Source of the DNA: JBCBTD01 sp039818825
Lineage (GTDB): Bacteria > Pseudomonadota > Alphaproteobacteria > Geminicoccales > Geminicoccaceae
Reading direction: 5' to 3'
Assembly (NCBI GenBank): GCA_039818825.1
Contig: JBCBTD010000078.1
Location: forward strand, 1 to 17,531
DNA length: 17,531 nucleotides
In this document: piece after piece, positions 1-8,546 of the stretch
How positions within the stretch are numbered: position 1 is the stretch's first letter
How the letters are laid out: each line of letters starts with the position of its first letter
Translations under genes and position numbers: made by a program
The notes under the pieces: generated by a model
What the model saw: the letters and a program-made list of their open reading frames with translations, nothing else
What the model was told of the DNA's origin: nothing
Databases searched by the model: none

Positions 1-1
1 C

Positions 2-1747
2 GTGCTGTTCGGCGTGCCCGGGACGTCTGGCGCGGCGGCGACCGTGCTCGACGGCCATCCGATGGCGCAGCGCGGCGAAGCCGCACGAGCGCTGAGCGCC
101 GGCTACGCCGCGTCGCTCCTCGGCGGGCTGGTCGGTGCCTTGATCCTCGCGGTCAGCCTTCCCTTCCTCCGGCCGCTGATCCTCCATGTCGGCGCACCTG
201 AGCTGGTCGGGCTGACGGCCCTCGGCTTGTCGAGCGTCTCGGCGCTGAGCGGCCGGGCGCCACTTCTCGGGATGGCCGCGGCGGGGTTCGGGCTCTTGGC
301 TGGGCTGGTCGGCGCCGGACCGAACCTGGGGACGCTGCGCTGGACCTTCGATACGACCTATCTCTGGGACGGCCTGCCCCTCGTGCCCGCCGCGCTGGGC
401 CTGTTCGCCGTGCCCGAACTCGCCAGTCTGGCCGCGAAACGCGGCGCCATCGCCACCCGAGCGACCGACGGGTCGACCGGGCGCGGGGTGCGTCAGGGCA
501 TCGCCGACGTGGTCCGACGCCCCTGGTTGGCACTTCGGTGCAGCTCCATCGGCGCGTTGCTGGGCGCCGTACCAGGCATCGGGTTGAGCGCCGTCGACTG
601 GATCGCCTATGGCCATGCCGCGCGCACCGAGCGCGAGCCGGAGCGGTTCGGCAAGGGTGACGTCCGCGGCGTGATCGCAGCCGAGACCGCCAACAATGCG
701 ACGACGGGCGGCGCGCTGATCCCGACCATCGCCTTCGGCGTCCCAGGCAGCGCCAGTATGGCGTTGCTCCTCGGGGCCTTCCTGATCCACGGCCTCGTCC
801 CTGGTCCGGCGATGCTCACGACCAACCTCGACGTCACCTATGCCATGATTTGGACCCTGGTCATCGCCAACGCGCTGGGCGCCGCCATTTGCCTGGCGAG
901 CAGCGCGATGCTCGGACGTATCGCCAGCATCCGCTTCAGCTTGTTGGTCCCGGCAGCGCTCGCTTGTGTGCTGGTGAGCAGCTTTCAGACCAACGCCAGT
1001 TGGGGTGACCTTTGGACTCTCGCCGGGTTCGCCGCCGTCGGCCTGTTGATGAAGCGTCATGGCTGGCCGCGCCCCCCGCTGATCCTCGGCTTCGTCCTGG
1101 CGCCGATCTTGGAGCGCTACCTACACATCTCGGTGCAGCGCTACGGCGCCGACTGGTTGCTGGAGCCATCGGTGATCGGCCTCTTCGCCGTCTCCGGTTG
1201 GTTTCTGGTCCCACCCTTGGTCCGATCGCTGCGTCGAGGCTCGGCCGATCCCGGCGCGGCTAGCCGCGCGACGCCCGGCGCCCTGGCGTTCGCCGTAGCG
1301 GCGCTGGTCGGGGCGGGAACGGCGCTGATCGTGGCAGCGACATGGCCGATCGGAGACGGCCGCGTGCCGATGGTCATCGCATCGGGCACGTTCCTGGCGC
1401 TCGCGGCATGGACGGCACCGCGGCTCGTCGGCCTGTCGACGAGGCACGCGCCCGGCGATGCGCCGAGCCTCGCCGAAGACCTCCACGGCGTCCCACGCTT
1501 CGCCCTGGTCCTCGGCACGCTGCTCGGTCTCGTCGCGTTGCTCGGGCTGCTGCCGGCAATCTTCGTGTTCGTCGTCGGCTACATGGTGCACGAAGGCGGC
1601 GAGCGGCTGCGGGTTGCCATGACCACGGCCGGCCTCATCAGCATCAGTTGTTGGTTGGTGTTCGACCGCTGGCTGGCGCTACCCTGGCCTCGCTCCGTGC
1701 TCGGCGACTGGCTCCCGGCGCTGCGGACCGCGACCGGGTTGGTTTGA
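2..1747 (+). CDS. Tripartite tricarboxylate transporter permease, TctA-TctB fusion (5' partial)
   Basis: This is the membrane component of a TTT (tripartite tricarboxylate) secondary transporter, which takes up a carboxylate delivered by a periplasmic TctC protein. The gene is cut by the left window edge. The visible 581 codons begin at the first TctA glycine motif (LFGVPGTSGAAATVLDGHPM), so I estimate that some 80-110 N-terminal residues are missing. Visible residues 1 to about 410 are TctA, with the second-repeat motif GAVPGIG at 188-194 and the conserved FGVPGSASMALLLGAF at 245-260. After a polar linker (about 409-424), residues 425-581 form a TctB-like small subunit with about four hydrophobic segments and the terminal motif LALPWPRSVLGDWLP. 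TctA and TctB are usually separate proteins, so this is a fusion. A single TGA ends the frame. The partner tctC follows 47 bp downstream. The substrate cannot be read from sequence. Confidence 0.9.
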   Translation: MLFGVPGTSGAAATVLDGHPMAQRGEAARALSAGYAASLLGGLVGALILAVSLPFLRPLILHVGAPELVGLTALGLSSVSALSGRAPLLGMAAAGFGLLAGLVGAGPNLGTLRWTFDTTYLWDGLPLVPAALGLFAVPELASLAAKRGAIATRATDGSTGRGVRQGIADVVRRPWLALRCSSIGALLGAVPGIGLSAVDWIAYGHAARTEREPERFGKGDVRGVIAAETANNATTGGALIPTIAFGVPGSASMALLLGAFLIHGLVPGPAMLTTNLDVTYAMIWTLVIANALGAAICLASSAMLGRIASIRFSLLVPAALACVLVSSFQTNASWGDLWTLAGFAAVGLLMKRHGWPRPPLILGFVLAPILERYLHISVQRYGADWLLEPSVIGLFAVSGWFLVPPLVRSLRRGSADPGAASRATPGALAFAVAALVGAGTALIVAATWPIGDGRVPMVIASGTFLALAAWTAPRLVGLSTRHAPGDAPSLAEDLHGVPRFALVLGTLLGLVALLGLLPAIFVFVVGYMVHEGGERLRVAMTTAGLISISCWLVFDRWLALPWPRSVLGDWLPALRTATGLV

Positions 1748-1794
1748 CCGACGGAACTGTTTGCCGTGCCTGATCGACGAACGAGGAGAGAACG

Positions 1795-2811
1795 ATGATC
1801 CGTGGTCTGCTGATCGCCGTCTGCGCCTGGGCCTCTTTCACCCAGCCGGGCGCCGCCACCGAAAACGCCGAAGCGTTCTATCGAGACCGCACCCTCACCC
1901 TGTTCGTCGGCCACAGCCCGGGCGGCGGCTACGACGCCTATGCCCGCGCCGTGGGGCGACACATCGGCAAGCACATCCCCGGCGAACCTGACATCGTGGT
2001 GAAGAACATGCCTGGCGCCGGCAGCGTGCGCCTCGGCAACTACCTGGCCGAGGTGGCCGAAGCCGACGGCTCGGTGTTCGCCACGCTGAGCCGCGATGCG
2101 GCGATGGCTCCGCTGCTGTCGCCCGAAGGCATTCGGTTCGACGCCCAGCAGTTCGGCTGGCTCGGCAGCGTCACCGACGCCGTCAGCACCTGCATCGTCG
2201 CGGCACAAACCGGCATCACCGACTGGTCGACCTACCGGACCGAAGGCATCGCGGTCGGCGCCACTGGCTACAACGCGAGCTCCGGACGGATGGCGCTGAT
2301 CCTCGAGAACGTGTTCGACGCCGACTTCGAGATCGTCACCGGCTACCCCGGTAGCGCCGACTACATGCTTGCCCTCGATCGCGGCGAGATCGACTCGGTC
2401 TGCATGACCTGGGCGTCCATCCTGGTCAACCGACCGGACTGGGTGCCCTCCGGCGCGGTCAACGTCATCGTTCAGCTAGGGCTGCGCCCGGCACCAGACC
2501 TGCCGGACGTACCGACCGTACTCGACCTCGCCGAGACCGACGAGCAACGGGCGCTCTTGCAGGTGCTGCTCGCGCCGCAGCAGATGGGTCGGCCATTCAT
2601 GACCCCGCCCGGCGTGCCGGCGGAACGGCTGGAAGTACTGCGGTCAGCCTTCGACGCGACCATGGCGGACCCGGCATTCCAGGCGGACTTGGAACGCGCC
2701 GGGATGGCCTTCGCACCGATGACCGGAGCCGAAGTCGAAGCCCTCATCGCCGAGGTCCACGCCGAACCGCCGGCCACGATCGAGGCGGCGAAGGCGGCGT
2801 TGCGACCCTGA
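1795..2811 (+). CDS. TctC/Bug-family substrate-binding protein
   Basis: This is the periplasmic binding protein (338 aa, a normal length for the family) of the TTT transporter encoded just upstream. The N-terminus MIRGLLIAVCAWASFTQPGAA is a Sec signal peptide with cleavage expected near residue 22. The mature protein opens with the Bug-family first strand and ligand loop (LTLFVGHSPGGGYDAYARAV), followed by the conserved VVKNMPGAGS segment at about residues 68-77. The C-terminal half contains the typical MTPPGVPAERLEVLRSAFD. Family members bind carboxylates such as citrate, tartrate, glutarate or aromatic acids through two water-bridged loops; which one applies here is unknown. AGGAG at 1784-1788, six bases before the ATG, fixes the start. 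It probably shares a transcript with the permease. It converges with lpd, leaving only 37 bp between the two genes. Confidence 0.92.
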   Translation: MIRGLLIAVCAWASFTQPGAATENAEAFYRDRTLTLFVGHSPGGGYDAYARAVGRHIGKHIPGEPDIVVKNMPGAGSVRLGNYLAEVAEADGSVFATLSRDAAMAPLLSPEGIRFDAQQFGWLGSVTDAVSTCIVAAQTGITDWSTYRTEGIAVGATGYNASSGRMALILENVFDADFEIVTGYPGSADYMLALDRGEIDSVCMTWASILVNRPDWVPSGAVNVIVQLGLRPAPDLPDVPTVLDLAETDEQRALLQVLLAPQQMGRPFMTPPGVPAERLEVLRSAFDATMADPAFQADLERAGMAFAPMTGAEVEALIAEVHAEPPATIEAAKAALRP

Positions 2812-2824
2812 ATCGAAACGGACT

Positions 2825-2839
2825 GCGGGCTTCGTCCGC
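2825..2839 (+). terminator. Possible hairpin terminator after tctC
   Basis: GCGGGC-TTC-GTCCGC can fold into a 6-bp stem with a 3-nt loop, 13 bases after the tctC stop. One pair is G-U when transcribed on the plus strand and becomes an A-C mismatch on the minus strand, which favours the plus direction. No T-run follows, so this is not a classical intrinsic terminator. It lies in the 37-bp gap between two convergent genes. Confidence 0.3.
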
Positions 2840-2848
2840 GGCCGGACG

Positions 2849-4564
2849 TCAGGCGCGGCGCTTGGGTGGGATCAAGTCGGTGATGGTGCCCTCGAACATC
2901 TCGGCGGCGAAGTTGACCGTTTCCGACAAGGTCGGGTGCGGGTGGATGGTCTGACCGAGGTCCGTCGCGTCGGTGCCCATCTCGATCGCCAGCGCCACCT
3001 CGGCGATCAGGTCACCGGCACTGGTGCCGACGATGCCGGCGCCCAGCACGCGGTCGTCGGTCGGATCGAACAGGAGCTTGGTCAACCCTTCGTCACGGCC
3101 CAGCGCCAGGGCGCGGCCGGAAGCGGCCCAAGGGAAGACACCCTTGCCGACCTTGATGCCCTGGGCCTTGGCCTCGTTCTCCGTGAGGCCGACCCAAGCG
3201 ACTTCGGGATCGGTGTAGGCCACCGACGGGATCACCCGGGCGTCGAACGCACGCTTGTGCCCCGCCGCCACCTCGGCCGCAACCTTGCCCTCGTGGACGG
3301 CCTTGTGCGCCAGCATCGGCTGACCGACGACGTCACCGATGGCGAAGAGGTGCGGCTGATTGGTGCGCATCTGCTCGTCGACCGGGACAAAGCCGCGGTC
3401 GTCGACCGTGACACCGGCGCTCTCCAGGCCGATGGTCTTGCCGTTGGGACGGCGACCCACTGCCACCAGCACCTTGTCGAACGTGTCGGTGTGCGTGCCA
3501 CCCGGCCCCTCGAAGGTCACGCGTAGGCCGTTCTTCTGCGCGTCGACCGCCGTGACCTTGGTCTTCAGGAAGATGTTCTCGTAGCGGCCTTTGATGCGCT
3601 GATGGAGCGGCTTGACCAAATCTTTGTCGGCACCGGGAATGATCTGATCCATCAGCTCGACCACGGTGACCTTGCTGCCCAGCGCGTCATAGACGCAGCC
3701 CATCTCCAGACCGATGATGCCACCGCCGAGGATCAACAGCCGCTTCGGCACGTCGGCGAGTTCCAGAGCACCGGTGCTGTCGATGACGCGCGGATCGTCA
3801 TCGGGCACGAACGGCAGTCGGACCGCCTCGGAGCCCGCGGCGATGATCGCTTGGTCGAAGCTGATGCGTTTCTCACCAGCAGCGGTCGCAACCCGCACGA
3901 CGTTGGGCGACTCGAACGTGCCGACGCCCTCGACAACGCGCACTTTTCGCGCCTTGGCGAGACCGGCGAGACCACCCGTCAGCTTCGCGACCACGCCGTC
4001 CTTCCAGCCGCGGAGCGCATCCAGGTCGATCTTCGGCTTGCCCAGTCGGATGCCGTGATGGGCCATCTCCTCCGCGTCGGTGATGACCTTGGACGCGTGG
4101 AGCAGCGCCTTCGACGGGATGCAACCGACGTTCAAACACACCCCGCCCAGCGTCGGGTAGCGCTCGACGAGGATGGCATCGAGACCGAGGTCGGCAGCGC
4201 GAAATGCCGCGCTGTAGCCACCCGGGCCCGAACCCAGCACCAGTAGTGTAGCGTGCATTTCGGCGCGCTCGGGTGCCGCTTGCACCGCTGCAGGCGCAGT
4301 CGAAACTTTGCCCTCGCCTTTCGCGTCCTTCACCTCCAGCTTCAAGAGAAGCGACCCTTCCGAGACCGCGTCGCCTTCCTTGACGAGCAGCTCCGTGACG
4401 GTGCCGGCGTGGGTGGCTGGCACCTCCATGGTCGCCTTGTCGCTTTCCAGCTCGACCAGCGAGTCGTCGACGGCCACCTCGTCGCCGACCTTGACCATGA
4501 TGGTGACGACTGGAACATCCTTGAAATCGCCGATGTCCGGCACCTTGACCTCGATCGTCGCCAT
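2849..4564 (-). CDS. lpdA: Dihydrolipoyl dehydrogenase (E3) with N-terminal lipoyl domain
   Basis: This is the E3 subunit of the pyruvate dehydrogenase complex. It reoxidises dihydrolipoyl groups and reduces NAD+. The protein is 571 aa, about 100 longer than a plain E3, because residues 1-80 form a lipoyl domain with the lipoylation lysine K43 in ELESDKAT, followed by an Ala/Glu-rich linker. The flavoprotein part shows the FAD motif GSGPGG at 111-116, the redox disulfide C143/C148 (GGVCLNVGCIPSK), the NAD motif GGGIIG at 280-285, a second FAD motif AIGDVVGQPM near 408, and the catalytic His-Glu pair H543/E548 in HPHPTLSE. I start at the ATG at 4564 because the lipoyl domain begins there and a GGGGGG purine run lies seven bases upstream. 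The 53 codons open upstream of it overlap aceF and have no domain. It is the last gene of aceE-aceF-lpd, 14 bp after aceF. E3 proteins with their own lipoyl domain are known from Ralstonia and Neisseria PDH operons. Confidence 0.95.
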   Translation of the reverse strand: MATIEVKVPDIGDFKDVPVVTIMVKVGDEVAVDDSLVELESDKATMEVPATHAGTVTELLVKEGDAVSEGSLLLKLEVKDAKGEGKVSTAPAAVQAAPERAEMHATLLVLGSGPGGYSAAFRAADLGLDAILVERYPTLGGVCLNVGCIPSKALLHASKVITDAEEMAHHGIRLGKPKIDLDALRGWKDGVVAKLTGGLAGLAKARKVRVVEGVGTFESPNVVRVATAAGEKRISFDQAIIAAGSEAVRLPFVPDDDPRVIDSTGALELADVPKRLLILGGGIIGLEMGCVYDALGSKVTVVELMDQIIPGADKDLVKPLHQRIKGRYENIFLKTKVTAVDAQKNGLRVTFEGPGGTHTDTFDKVLVAVGRRPNGKTIGLESAGVTVDDRGFVPVDEQMRTNQPHLFAIGDVVGQPMLAHKAVHEGKVAAEVAAGHKRAFDARVIPSVAYTDPEVAWVGLTENEAKAQGIKVGKGVFPWAASGRALALGRDEGLTKLLFDPTDDRVLGAGIVGTSAGDLIAEVALAIEMGTDATDLGQTIHPHPTLSETVNFAAEMFEGTITDLIPPKRRA

Positions 4565-4578
4565 GGCTGCGCCCCCCG

Positions 4579-5862
4579 TCACAGCATCAGCCGGCGCACG
4601 TCGCCGAGCAGGTACTTGAGCGTGGAGGCGAAGCGGGCCGCGAGCGCACCGTCGATCACCCGGTGATCGTAGCTGAGCGACATCGGCAGCAGGTTGCGTG
4701 GCACGAATTGCTCGCCATCCCAAACCGGTGCCATCCGCGCCCGGGTGAGGCCTAGGATCGCCACCTCCGGTGCGTTGACGATCGGCGTGAAGGCCGTGCC
4801 GCCGATCCCGCCCAAGGACGAGATGGTGAAACTGGCGCCCTGCATCTCAGCACTCTTGAGCTCGCCGCCCCGCGCCTTGGCCGACAACTCGCCCAGCTCT
4901 TTCGACAGCTCGATGAGCCCCTTGCCCTCGGCGTCCTTGATGACCGGCACCACGAGCCCGTTCGGCGTGTCCGCGGCAAACCCTATATTGTAGTAGTGTT
5001 TGCGGATCAACTTGTCGCCGTCGGGATGCAGCGAGCTATTGACTTCCCAGTGGGTTTTCAGCGCGCTGACGCTTGCCTTGATCACGAAGCTCAGCAAGGT
5101 CACGCGATAGCCTTGCTCTTTGGCAACGGCATCGAGATCTTTGCGATAGTCGTCCAGCTCCGTGATGTCGGCGTCTTCTTGATGGGTGACGTGGGGGACG
5201 TTGAGCCAGGACCGGTGCAGCGCCGGCCCCGAGAGCTTCTTGATGCGCGGCATCTCGACGTCCTCGACCTCGCCGAACTTGGCAAAGTCGACGACGGGGA
5301 TCGGCGGAATGCCGGCGCCCGCCGGGGATGCGGGCGTTGTCGTGACCAGGGCCTCGCCCTTGAAGTAGAGGGTCACGTCCTCGCGCAGGATGCGGCCCTT
5401 ACGCCCGGAACCCTGAACCTTGGACAGGTCGACCCCGAGTTCGCGAGCGAAAGCGCGCACCGACGGCGAGGCGTGGGCCTTTGCGAACCCGGCTGCGTCG
5501 ACCGGCGCGAGGTCGGAGGCCGGCGCCGCCACCGCTGAAGCGGGCGCAGGCGCCGCGGGCGGCACCGGCGGTTCGGGCTCCTGGACACCGGCAGGCGACG
5601 GCGGCTTCACCGGCACCTCCTCGCCACCCGCGTCGAGCTTCAAGACGAGATGGCCCTCAGAGACGGTGTCGCCCTCCTTCACCAGGATCTCGACCACCTT
5701 GCCTGCCGTCGGCGACGGCACCTCCATCGTCGCCTTGTCGCTCTCGAGCTCGACCAGCGGGTCCTCGGCGGCAACACTGTCGCCAGGTGCGACCATCACC
5801 GTGACCACGGGTACGTCTTTGAAGTCGCCGATGTCGGGGACTTTCACCTCGATGACGGACAT
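4579..5862 (-). CDS. aceF: Dihydrolipoyllysine-residue acetyltransferase (PDH E2)
   Basis: This is the core E2 of the pyruvate dehydrogenase complex. It transfers the acetyl group from lipoyl-lysine to CoA and scaffolds E1 and E3. The protein is 427 aa, shorter than E. coli AceF (about 630 aa) because it has one lipoyl domain rather than three. Domains in order: lipoyl domain 1-80 with K43; Pro/Ala/Glu-rich swinging linker about 81-128; peripheral subunit-binding domain about 131-163 (ASPSVRAFARELGVDLSKV); second linker; catalytic acyltransferase domain about 200-427 with SSLGGIGGTAFTPIVNAPEV at 348-367 and the active-site motif DHRVIDGA (H400, D404). The start at 5862 is supported by GAAGGA eight bases upstream. 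It sits 26 bp after aceE and 14 bp before lpd, so translation is probably coupled. The single lipoyl domain is closely similar to that of the neighbouring E3. Confidence 0.96.
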   Translation of the reverse strand: MSVIEVKVPDIGDFKDVPVVTVMVAPGDSVAAEDPLVELESDKATMEVPSPTAGKVVEILVKEGDTVSEGHLVLKLDAGGEEVPVKPPSPAGVQEPEPPVPPAAPAPASAVAAPASDLAPVDAAGFAKAHASPSVRAFARELGVDLSKVQGSGRKGRILREDVTLYFKGEALVTTTPASPAGAGIPPIPVVDFAKFGEVEDVEMPRIKKLSGPALHRSWLNVPHVTHQEDADITELDDYRKDLDAVAKEQGYRVTLLSFVIKASVSALKTHWEVNSSLHPDGDKLIRKHYYNIGFAADTPNGLVVPVIKDAEGKGLIELSKELGELSAKARGGELKSAEMQGASFTISSLGGIGGTAFTPIVNAPEVAILGLTRARMAPVWDGEQFVPRNLLPMSLSYDHRVIDGALAARFASTLKYLLGDVRRLML

Positions 5863-5888
5863 GGGGTGTTTCCTTCTTCGTCGGCGTC

Positions 5889-8546
5889 TCAGACGTCTCG
5901 GGGGTTGGGCTTCGTGGGGTCGATGCCGTACTTCTCGAGAGCGGCCTTGGTGTCGTTCTGGGTGACGGCACCCTCGCGAAACAGGCTGACCATGGCCGCT
6001 GCGGCGATGTGATTGGCGTCGACCTCGAAGAAGTGCCGGAGCTTGACCCGGCTGTCGGAGCGGCCGAAACCGTCGGTGCCCAGCACCTCGAATGCCTGGG
6101 GCACGAACGGGCGGATCTGCTCGGCGTAGGCCTTGACGTAGTCCGTTGCCGCGATCACCGGGCCCTTCGCGCTGCCGAGCAACTCGGTGACGTAGGGTAC
6201 TCGCGGCTCGGCGAACGGGTTCAGGCGGTTGTGCCGCTGGCAATCGAGGCCGTCGCGGCCGAGCTGGTTCAACGACGGCGCCGACCAGACGTCGGCCGTC
6301 ACACCGAAGTCGGCTTTCAGCATCCGCGCTGCCTCGATCACTTGCAGCAGAATGGTGCCGGAGCCGAGCAGGTTGACGTGCTTGCGCCCCGGCCGCGCCT
6401 TTTTGCTGAGCCGATAGAGGCCGCGGACGATGCCGTCCTCGACACCGGGCGGCATGTCGGGATGGGCATAGTTCTCGTTCATCACGGTGAGGTAAAAGAA
6501 GACGTCGTCCTGCTCGACGAACATCCGCTGCAGCCCGTGGTGCACGATCACCGCCACCTCGTAGGCGAAGGTCGGATCGTAGCTGATGCAGTTGGGGATC
6601 GTGCCGGCGAGGACATGGCTGTGGCCGTCCTCGTGCTGCAGGCCCTCGCCGTTCAGCGTCGTGCGACCGGCGGTCCCGCCCACGAGAAAGCCGCGGGCAC
6701 GACTGTCGCCTGCGGCCCAGGCGAGGTCGCCGATGCGCTGGAACCCGAACATCGAGTAGTAGATGAAAAACGGGACCATCGGCAGGCCGTGGACGCTGTA
6801 GCTGGTCGCCGCGGCGATCCAGTCGGCCATGCCGCCGGCTTCGTTGATCCCCTCCTGTAGGATGTGACCGTCCTTGCTCTCCTTGTAGTACATGAGCTGG
6901 TCGGCATCCTCAGGGCGGTAGAGCTGGCCCTTGGGCGAGTAGATGCCGAGCTGCCGGAACATGCCTTCCATGCCGAACGTGCGGCTCTCGTCCGGCACGA
7001 TCGGCACGATCTGACGGCCGATGGTCTTGTCGCGGCAAAGTGCGGTGAGGATTCGCACGAACGCCATGGTCGTCGAGATCTGCCGCTCGCCGGTGCCCTT
7101 GAGCTGGGCGGCGAAACCTTCGAGCACCGGGATCTCCAGTTTCGGCGCATCGCGCCAGCGGCGGTGCGGGAACGGCCCACCGAGCGCGTCGCGGCGCGCC
7201 TGCAGGTAGTCGCGTTGCGCCTGCGGCAGGGTGACGAACGGTGCCTTGGGCAAGTCGGCATCGTCCACCGGGATCTTGAACCGGTCGCGGAAGGCGCGGA
7301 GCTGGTCCTCGGCCATCTTCTTCTGCTGATGGGTGATGTTCTGGCCTTCGCCAGCCTCGCCCATGCCGTAGCCCTTGACCGTCTTGATCAAGAGCACCGT
7401 CGGCTGCCCCTGGGTCTCGGACGCCCGCTTCATCGCCGCGTAGACCTTGAAGGGGTCATGACCGCCGCGCTGCAGCATCCAAATGTCTTCGTCGCTCATG
7501 TCGGCGACGAGCGCCCGTGTCTCCGGGTACTTGCCGAAAAAGTGTTCGCGGGTGTAGGCACCGCCTTTCGACTTGAATGCCTGATAGTCACCGTCGACGG
7601 TCTCGTCCATCAACCGGCGCAACACCCCGGTCTCGTCCTTCTCCAAGAGGCGGTCCCAGCCGTCCCCCCAAATCAGCTTGATGACGTTCCAGCCGGCACC
7701 GCGGAAGTCGCCTTCCAACTCCTGGATGATCTTGCCGTTGCCGCGTACCGGGCCGTCGAGCCGCTGCAAGTTGCAGTTCACGACGAAGATCAGGTTGTCC
7801 AAGCTCTCCCGCGCAGCGAGGCTGATGGCACCCAGGCTTTCCGGCTCGTCCATCTCACCGTCGCCGAGGAACGCCCAGACCTTGCGGTCGGCCATGTCGA
7901 TCAGGCCGCGGTTGTGCAGGTACTTCATGAAACGGGCCTGATAGATCGCCATCAGCGGCCCGAGACCCATCGAAACCGTCGGGAACTGCCAGTAGTCCGG
8001 CATCAGCCAGGGATGCGGGTAGCTGGAGAGTCCGTTCCCGTCGACCTCGGAGCGGAAGTTGAGCAGCTGCTCTTCGGTGATCCGGCCTTCCATGAAAGAC
8101 CGTGCGTAGATCCCCGGGATCGCATGACCTTGGAAGAAGACCAAGTCACCACCGAAGTCATCGGTCCGGCTGCGCCAGAAGTGGTTGAGGCCGATGTCGT
8201 ACATGACCGCCGACGAGGCGTACGAGGCGATGTGGCCACCATACTCGCTGGAGACCTTGTTGCGGCGGACGACCGTCGCCATGGCGTTCCAGCGGTTGAT
8301 GGTGCGAATGCGCCACTCGATGCCGGCGTCGCCCGGATAGGGCGCCTGCTGGTCCGCGGGGATCGTGTTCACGTACGCCGTCGTCGCCCCGAACGGCAGA
8401 TTGGCTCCGCGCGCGCGTGCCGCGCCGACAGCCCGGTCCAGTAGGAGATGGGCACGGTCGACGCCATCGCGATCGATGACGTCCTCCACGGCGTCCAACC
8501 ATTCCCGCGTCTCGATCGGGTCGACGTCGTGCAAGGGTTCGGTCAT
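5889..8546 (-). CDS. aceE: Pyruvate dehydrogenase E1 component, homodimeric type
   Basis: This is the thiamine-diphosphate-dependent E1 of the pyruvate dehydrogenase complex. It decarboxylates pyruvate and acetylates the E2 lipoyl group. At 885 aa it matches the homodimeric E. coli AceE (887 aa) rather than the split PdhA/PdhB type. The ThDP/Mg motif starts with GDGEMDEPES at 228-237 and ends in NCNLQ at about 257-261. Active-site residues of the E. coli enzyme appear conserved one position earlier: H105 in EYGGH, H141 in FFQGH, and Y176/H178 in SSYPHP. The loop NITHQQKKM and the segment TFGMEGMFRQ are also present. I take the ATG at 8546, giving MTEPLHDVDPIETREW, because AGGAA lies seven bases upstream and this N-terminus fits the family. 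A 14-codon upstream extension is open but unsupported. It is the first gene of the PDH operon. The 296 bp before it probably hold its promoter. Confidence 0.96.
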   Translation of the reverse strand: MTEPLHDVDPIETREWLDAVEDVIDRDGVDRAHLLLDRAVGAARARGANLPFGATTAYVNTIPADQQAPYPGDAGIEWRIRTINRWNAMATVVRRNKVSSEYGGHIASYASSAVMYDIGLNHFWRSRTDDFGGDLVFFQGHAIPGIYARSFMEGRITEEQLLNFRSEVDGNGLSSYPHPWLMPDYWQFPTVSMGLGPLMAIYQARFMKYLHNRGLIDMADRKVWAFLGDGEMDEPESLGAISLAARESLDNLIFVVNCNLQRLDGPVRGNGKIIQELEGDFRGAGWNVIKLIWGDGWDRLLEKDETGVLRRLMDETVDGDYQAFKSKGGAYTREHFFGKYPETRALVADMSDEDIWMLQRGGHDPFKVYAAMKRASETQGQPTVLLIKTVKGYGMGEAGEGQNITHQQKKMAEDQLRAFRDRFKIPVDDADLPKAPFVTLPQAQRDYLQARRDALGGPFPHRRWRDAPKLEIPVLEGFAAQLKGTGERQISTTMAFVRILTALCRDKTIGRQIVPIVPDESRTFGMEGMFRQLGIYSPKGQLYRPEDADQLMYYKESKDGHILQEGINEAGGMADWIAAATSYSVHGLPMVPFFIYYSMFGFQRIGDLAWAAGDSRARGFLVGGTAGRTTLNGEGLQHEDGHSHVLAGTIPNCISYDPTFAYEVAVIVHHGLQRMFVEQDDVFFYLTVMNENYAHPDMPPGVEDGIVRGLYRLSKKARPGRKHVNLLGSGTILLQVIEAARMLKADFGVTADVWSAPSLNQLGRDGLDCQRHNRLNPFAEPRVPYVTELLGSAKGPVIAATDYVKAYAEQIRPFVPQAFEVLGTDGFGRSDSRVKLRHFFEVDANHIAAAAMVSLFREGAVTQNDTKAALEKYGIDPTKPNPRDV

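Noticed and set aside
4565..4723. 53-codon N-terminal extension of lpd
   Set aside because: It overlaps the 3' end of aceF, has no domain, and the lipoyl domain starts exactly at the internal ATG.
5863..6243. 127-codon N-terminal extension of aceF
   Set aside because: It overlaps the 3' end of aceE in another frame. The ATG at 5862 has a good ribosome binding site and begins the lipoyl domain.
6864..8444. 526-codon open frame on the plus strand
   Set aside because: It lies entirely antisense to aceE, whose catalytic residues are conserved throughout, and the translated product resembles no protein family.
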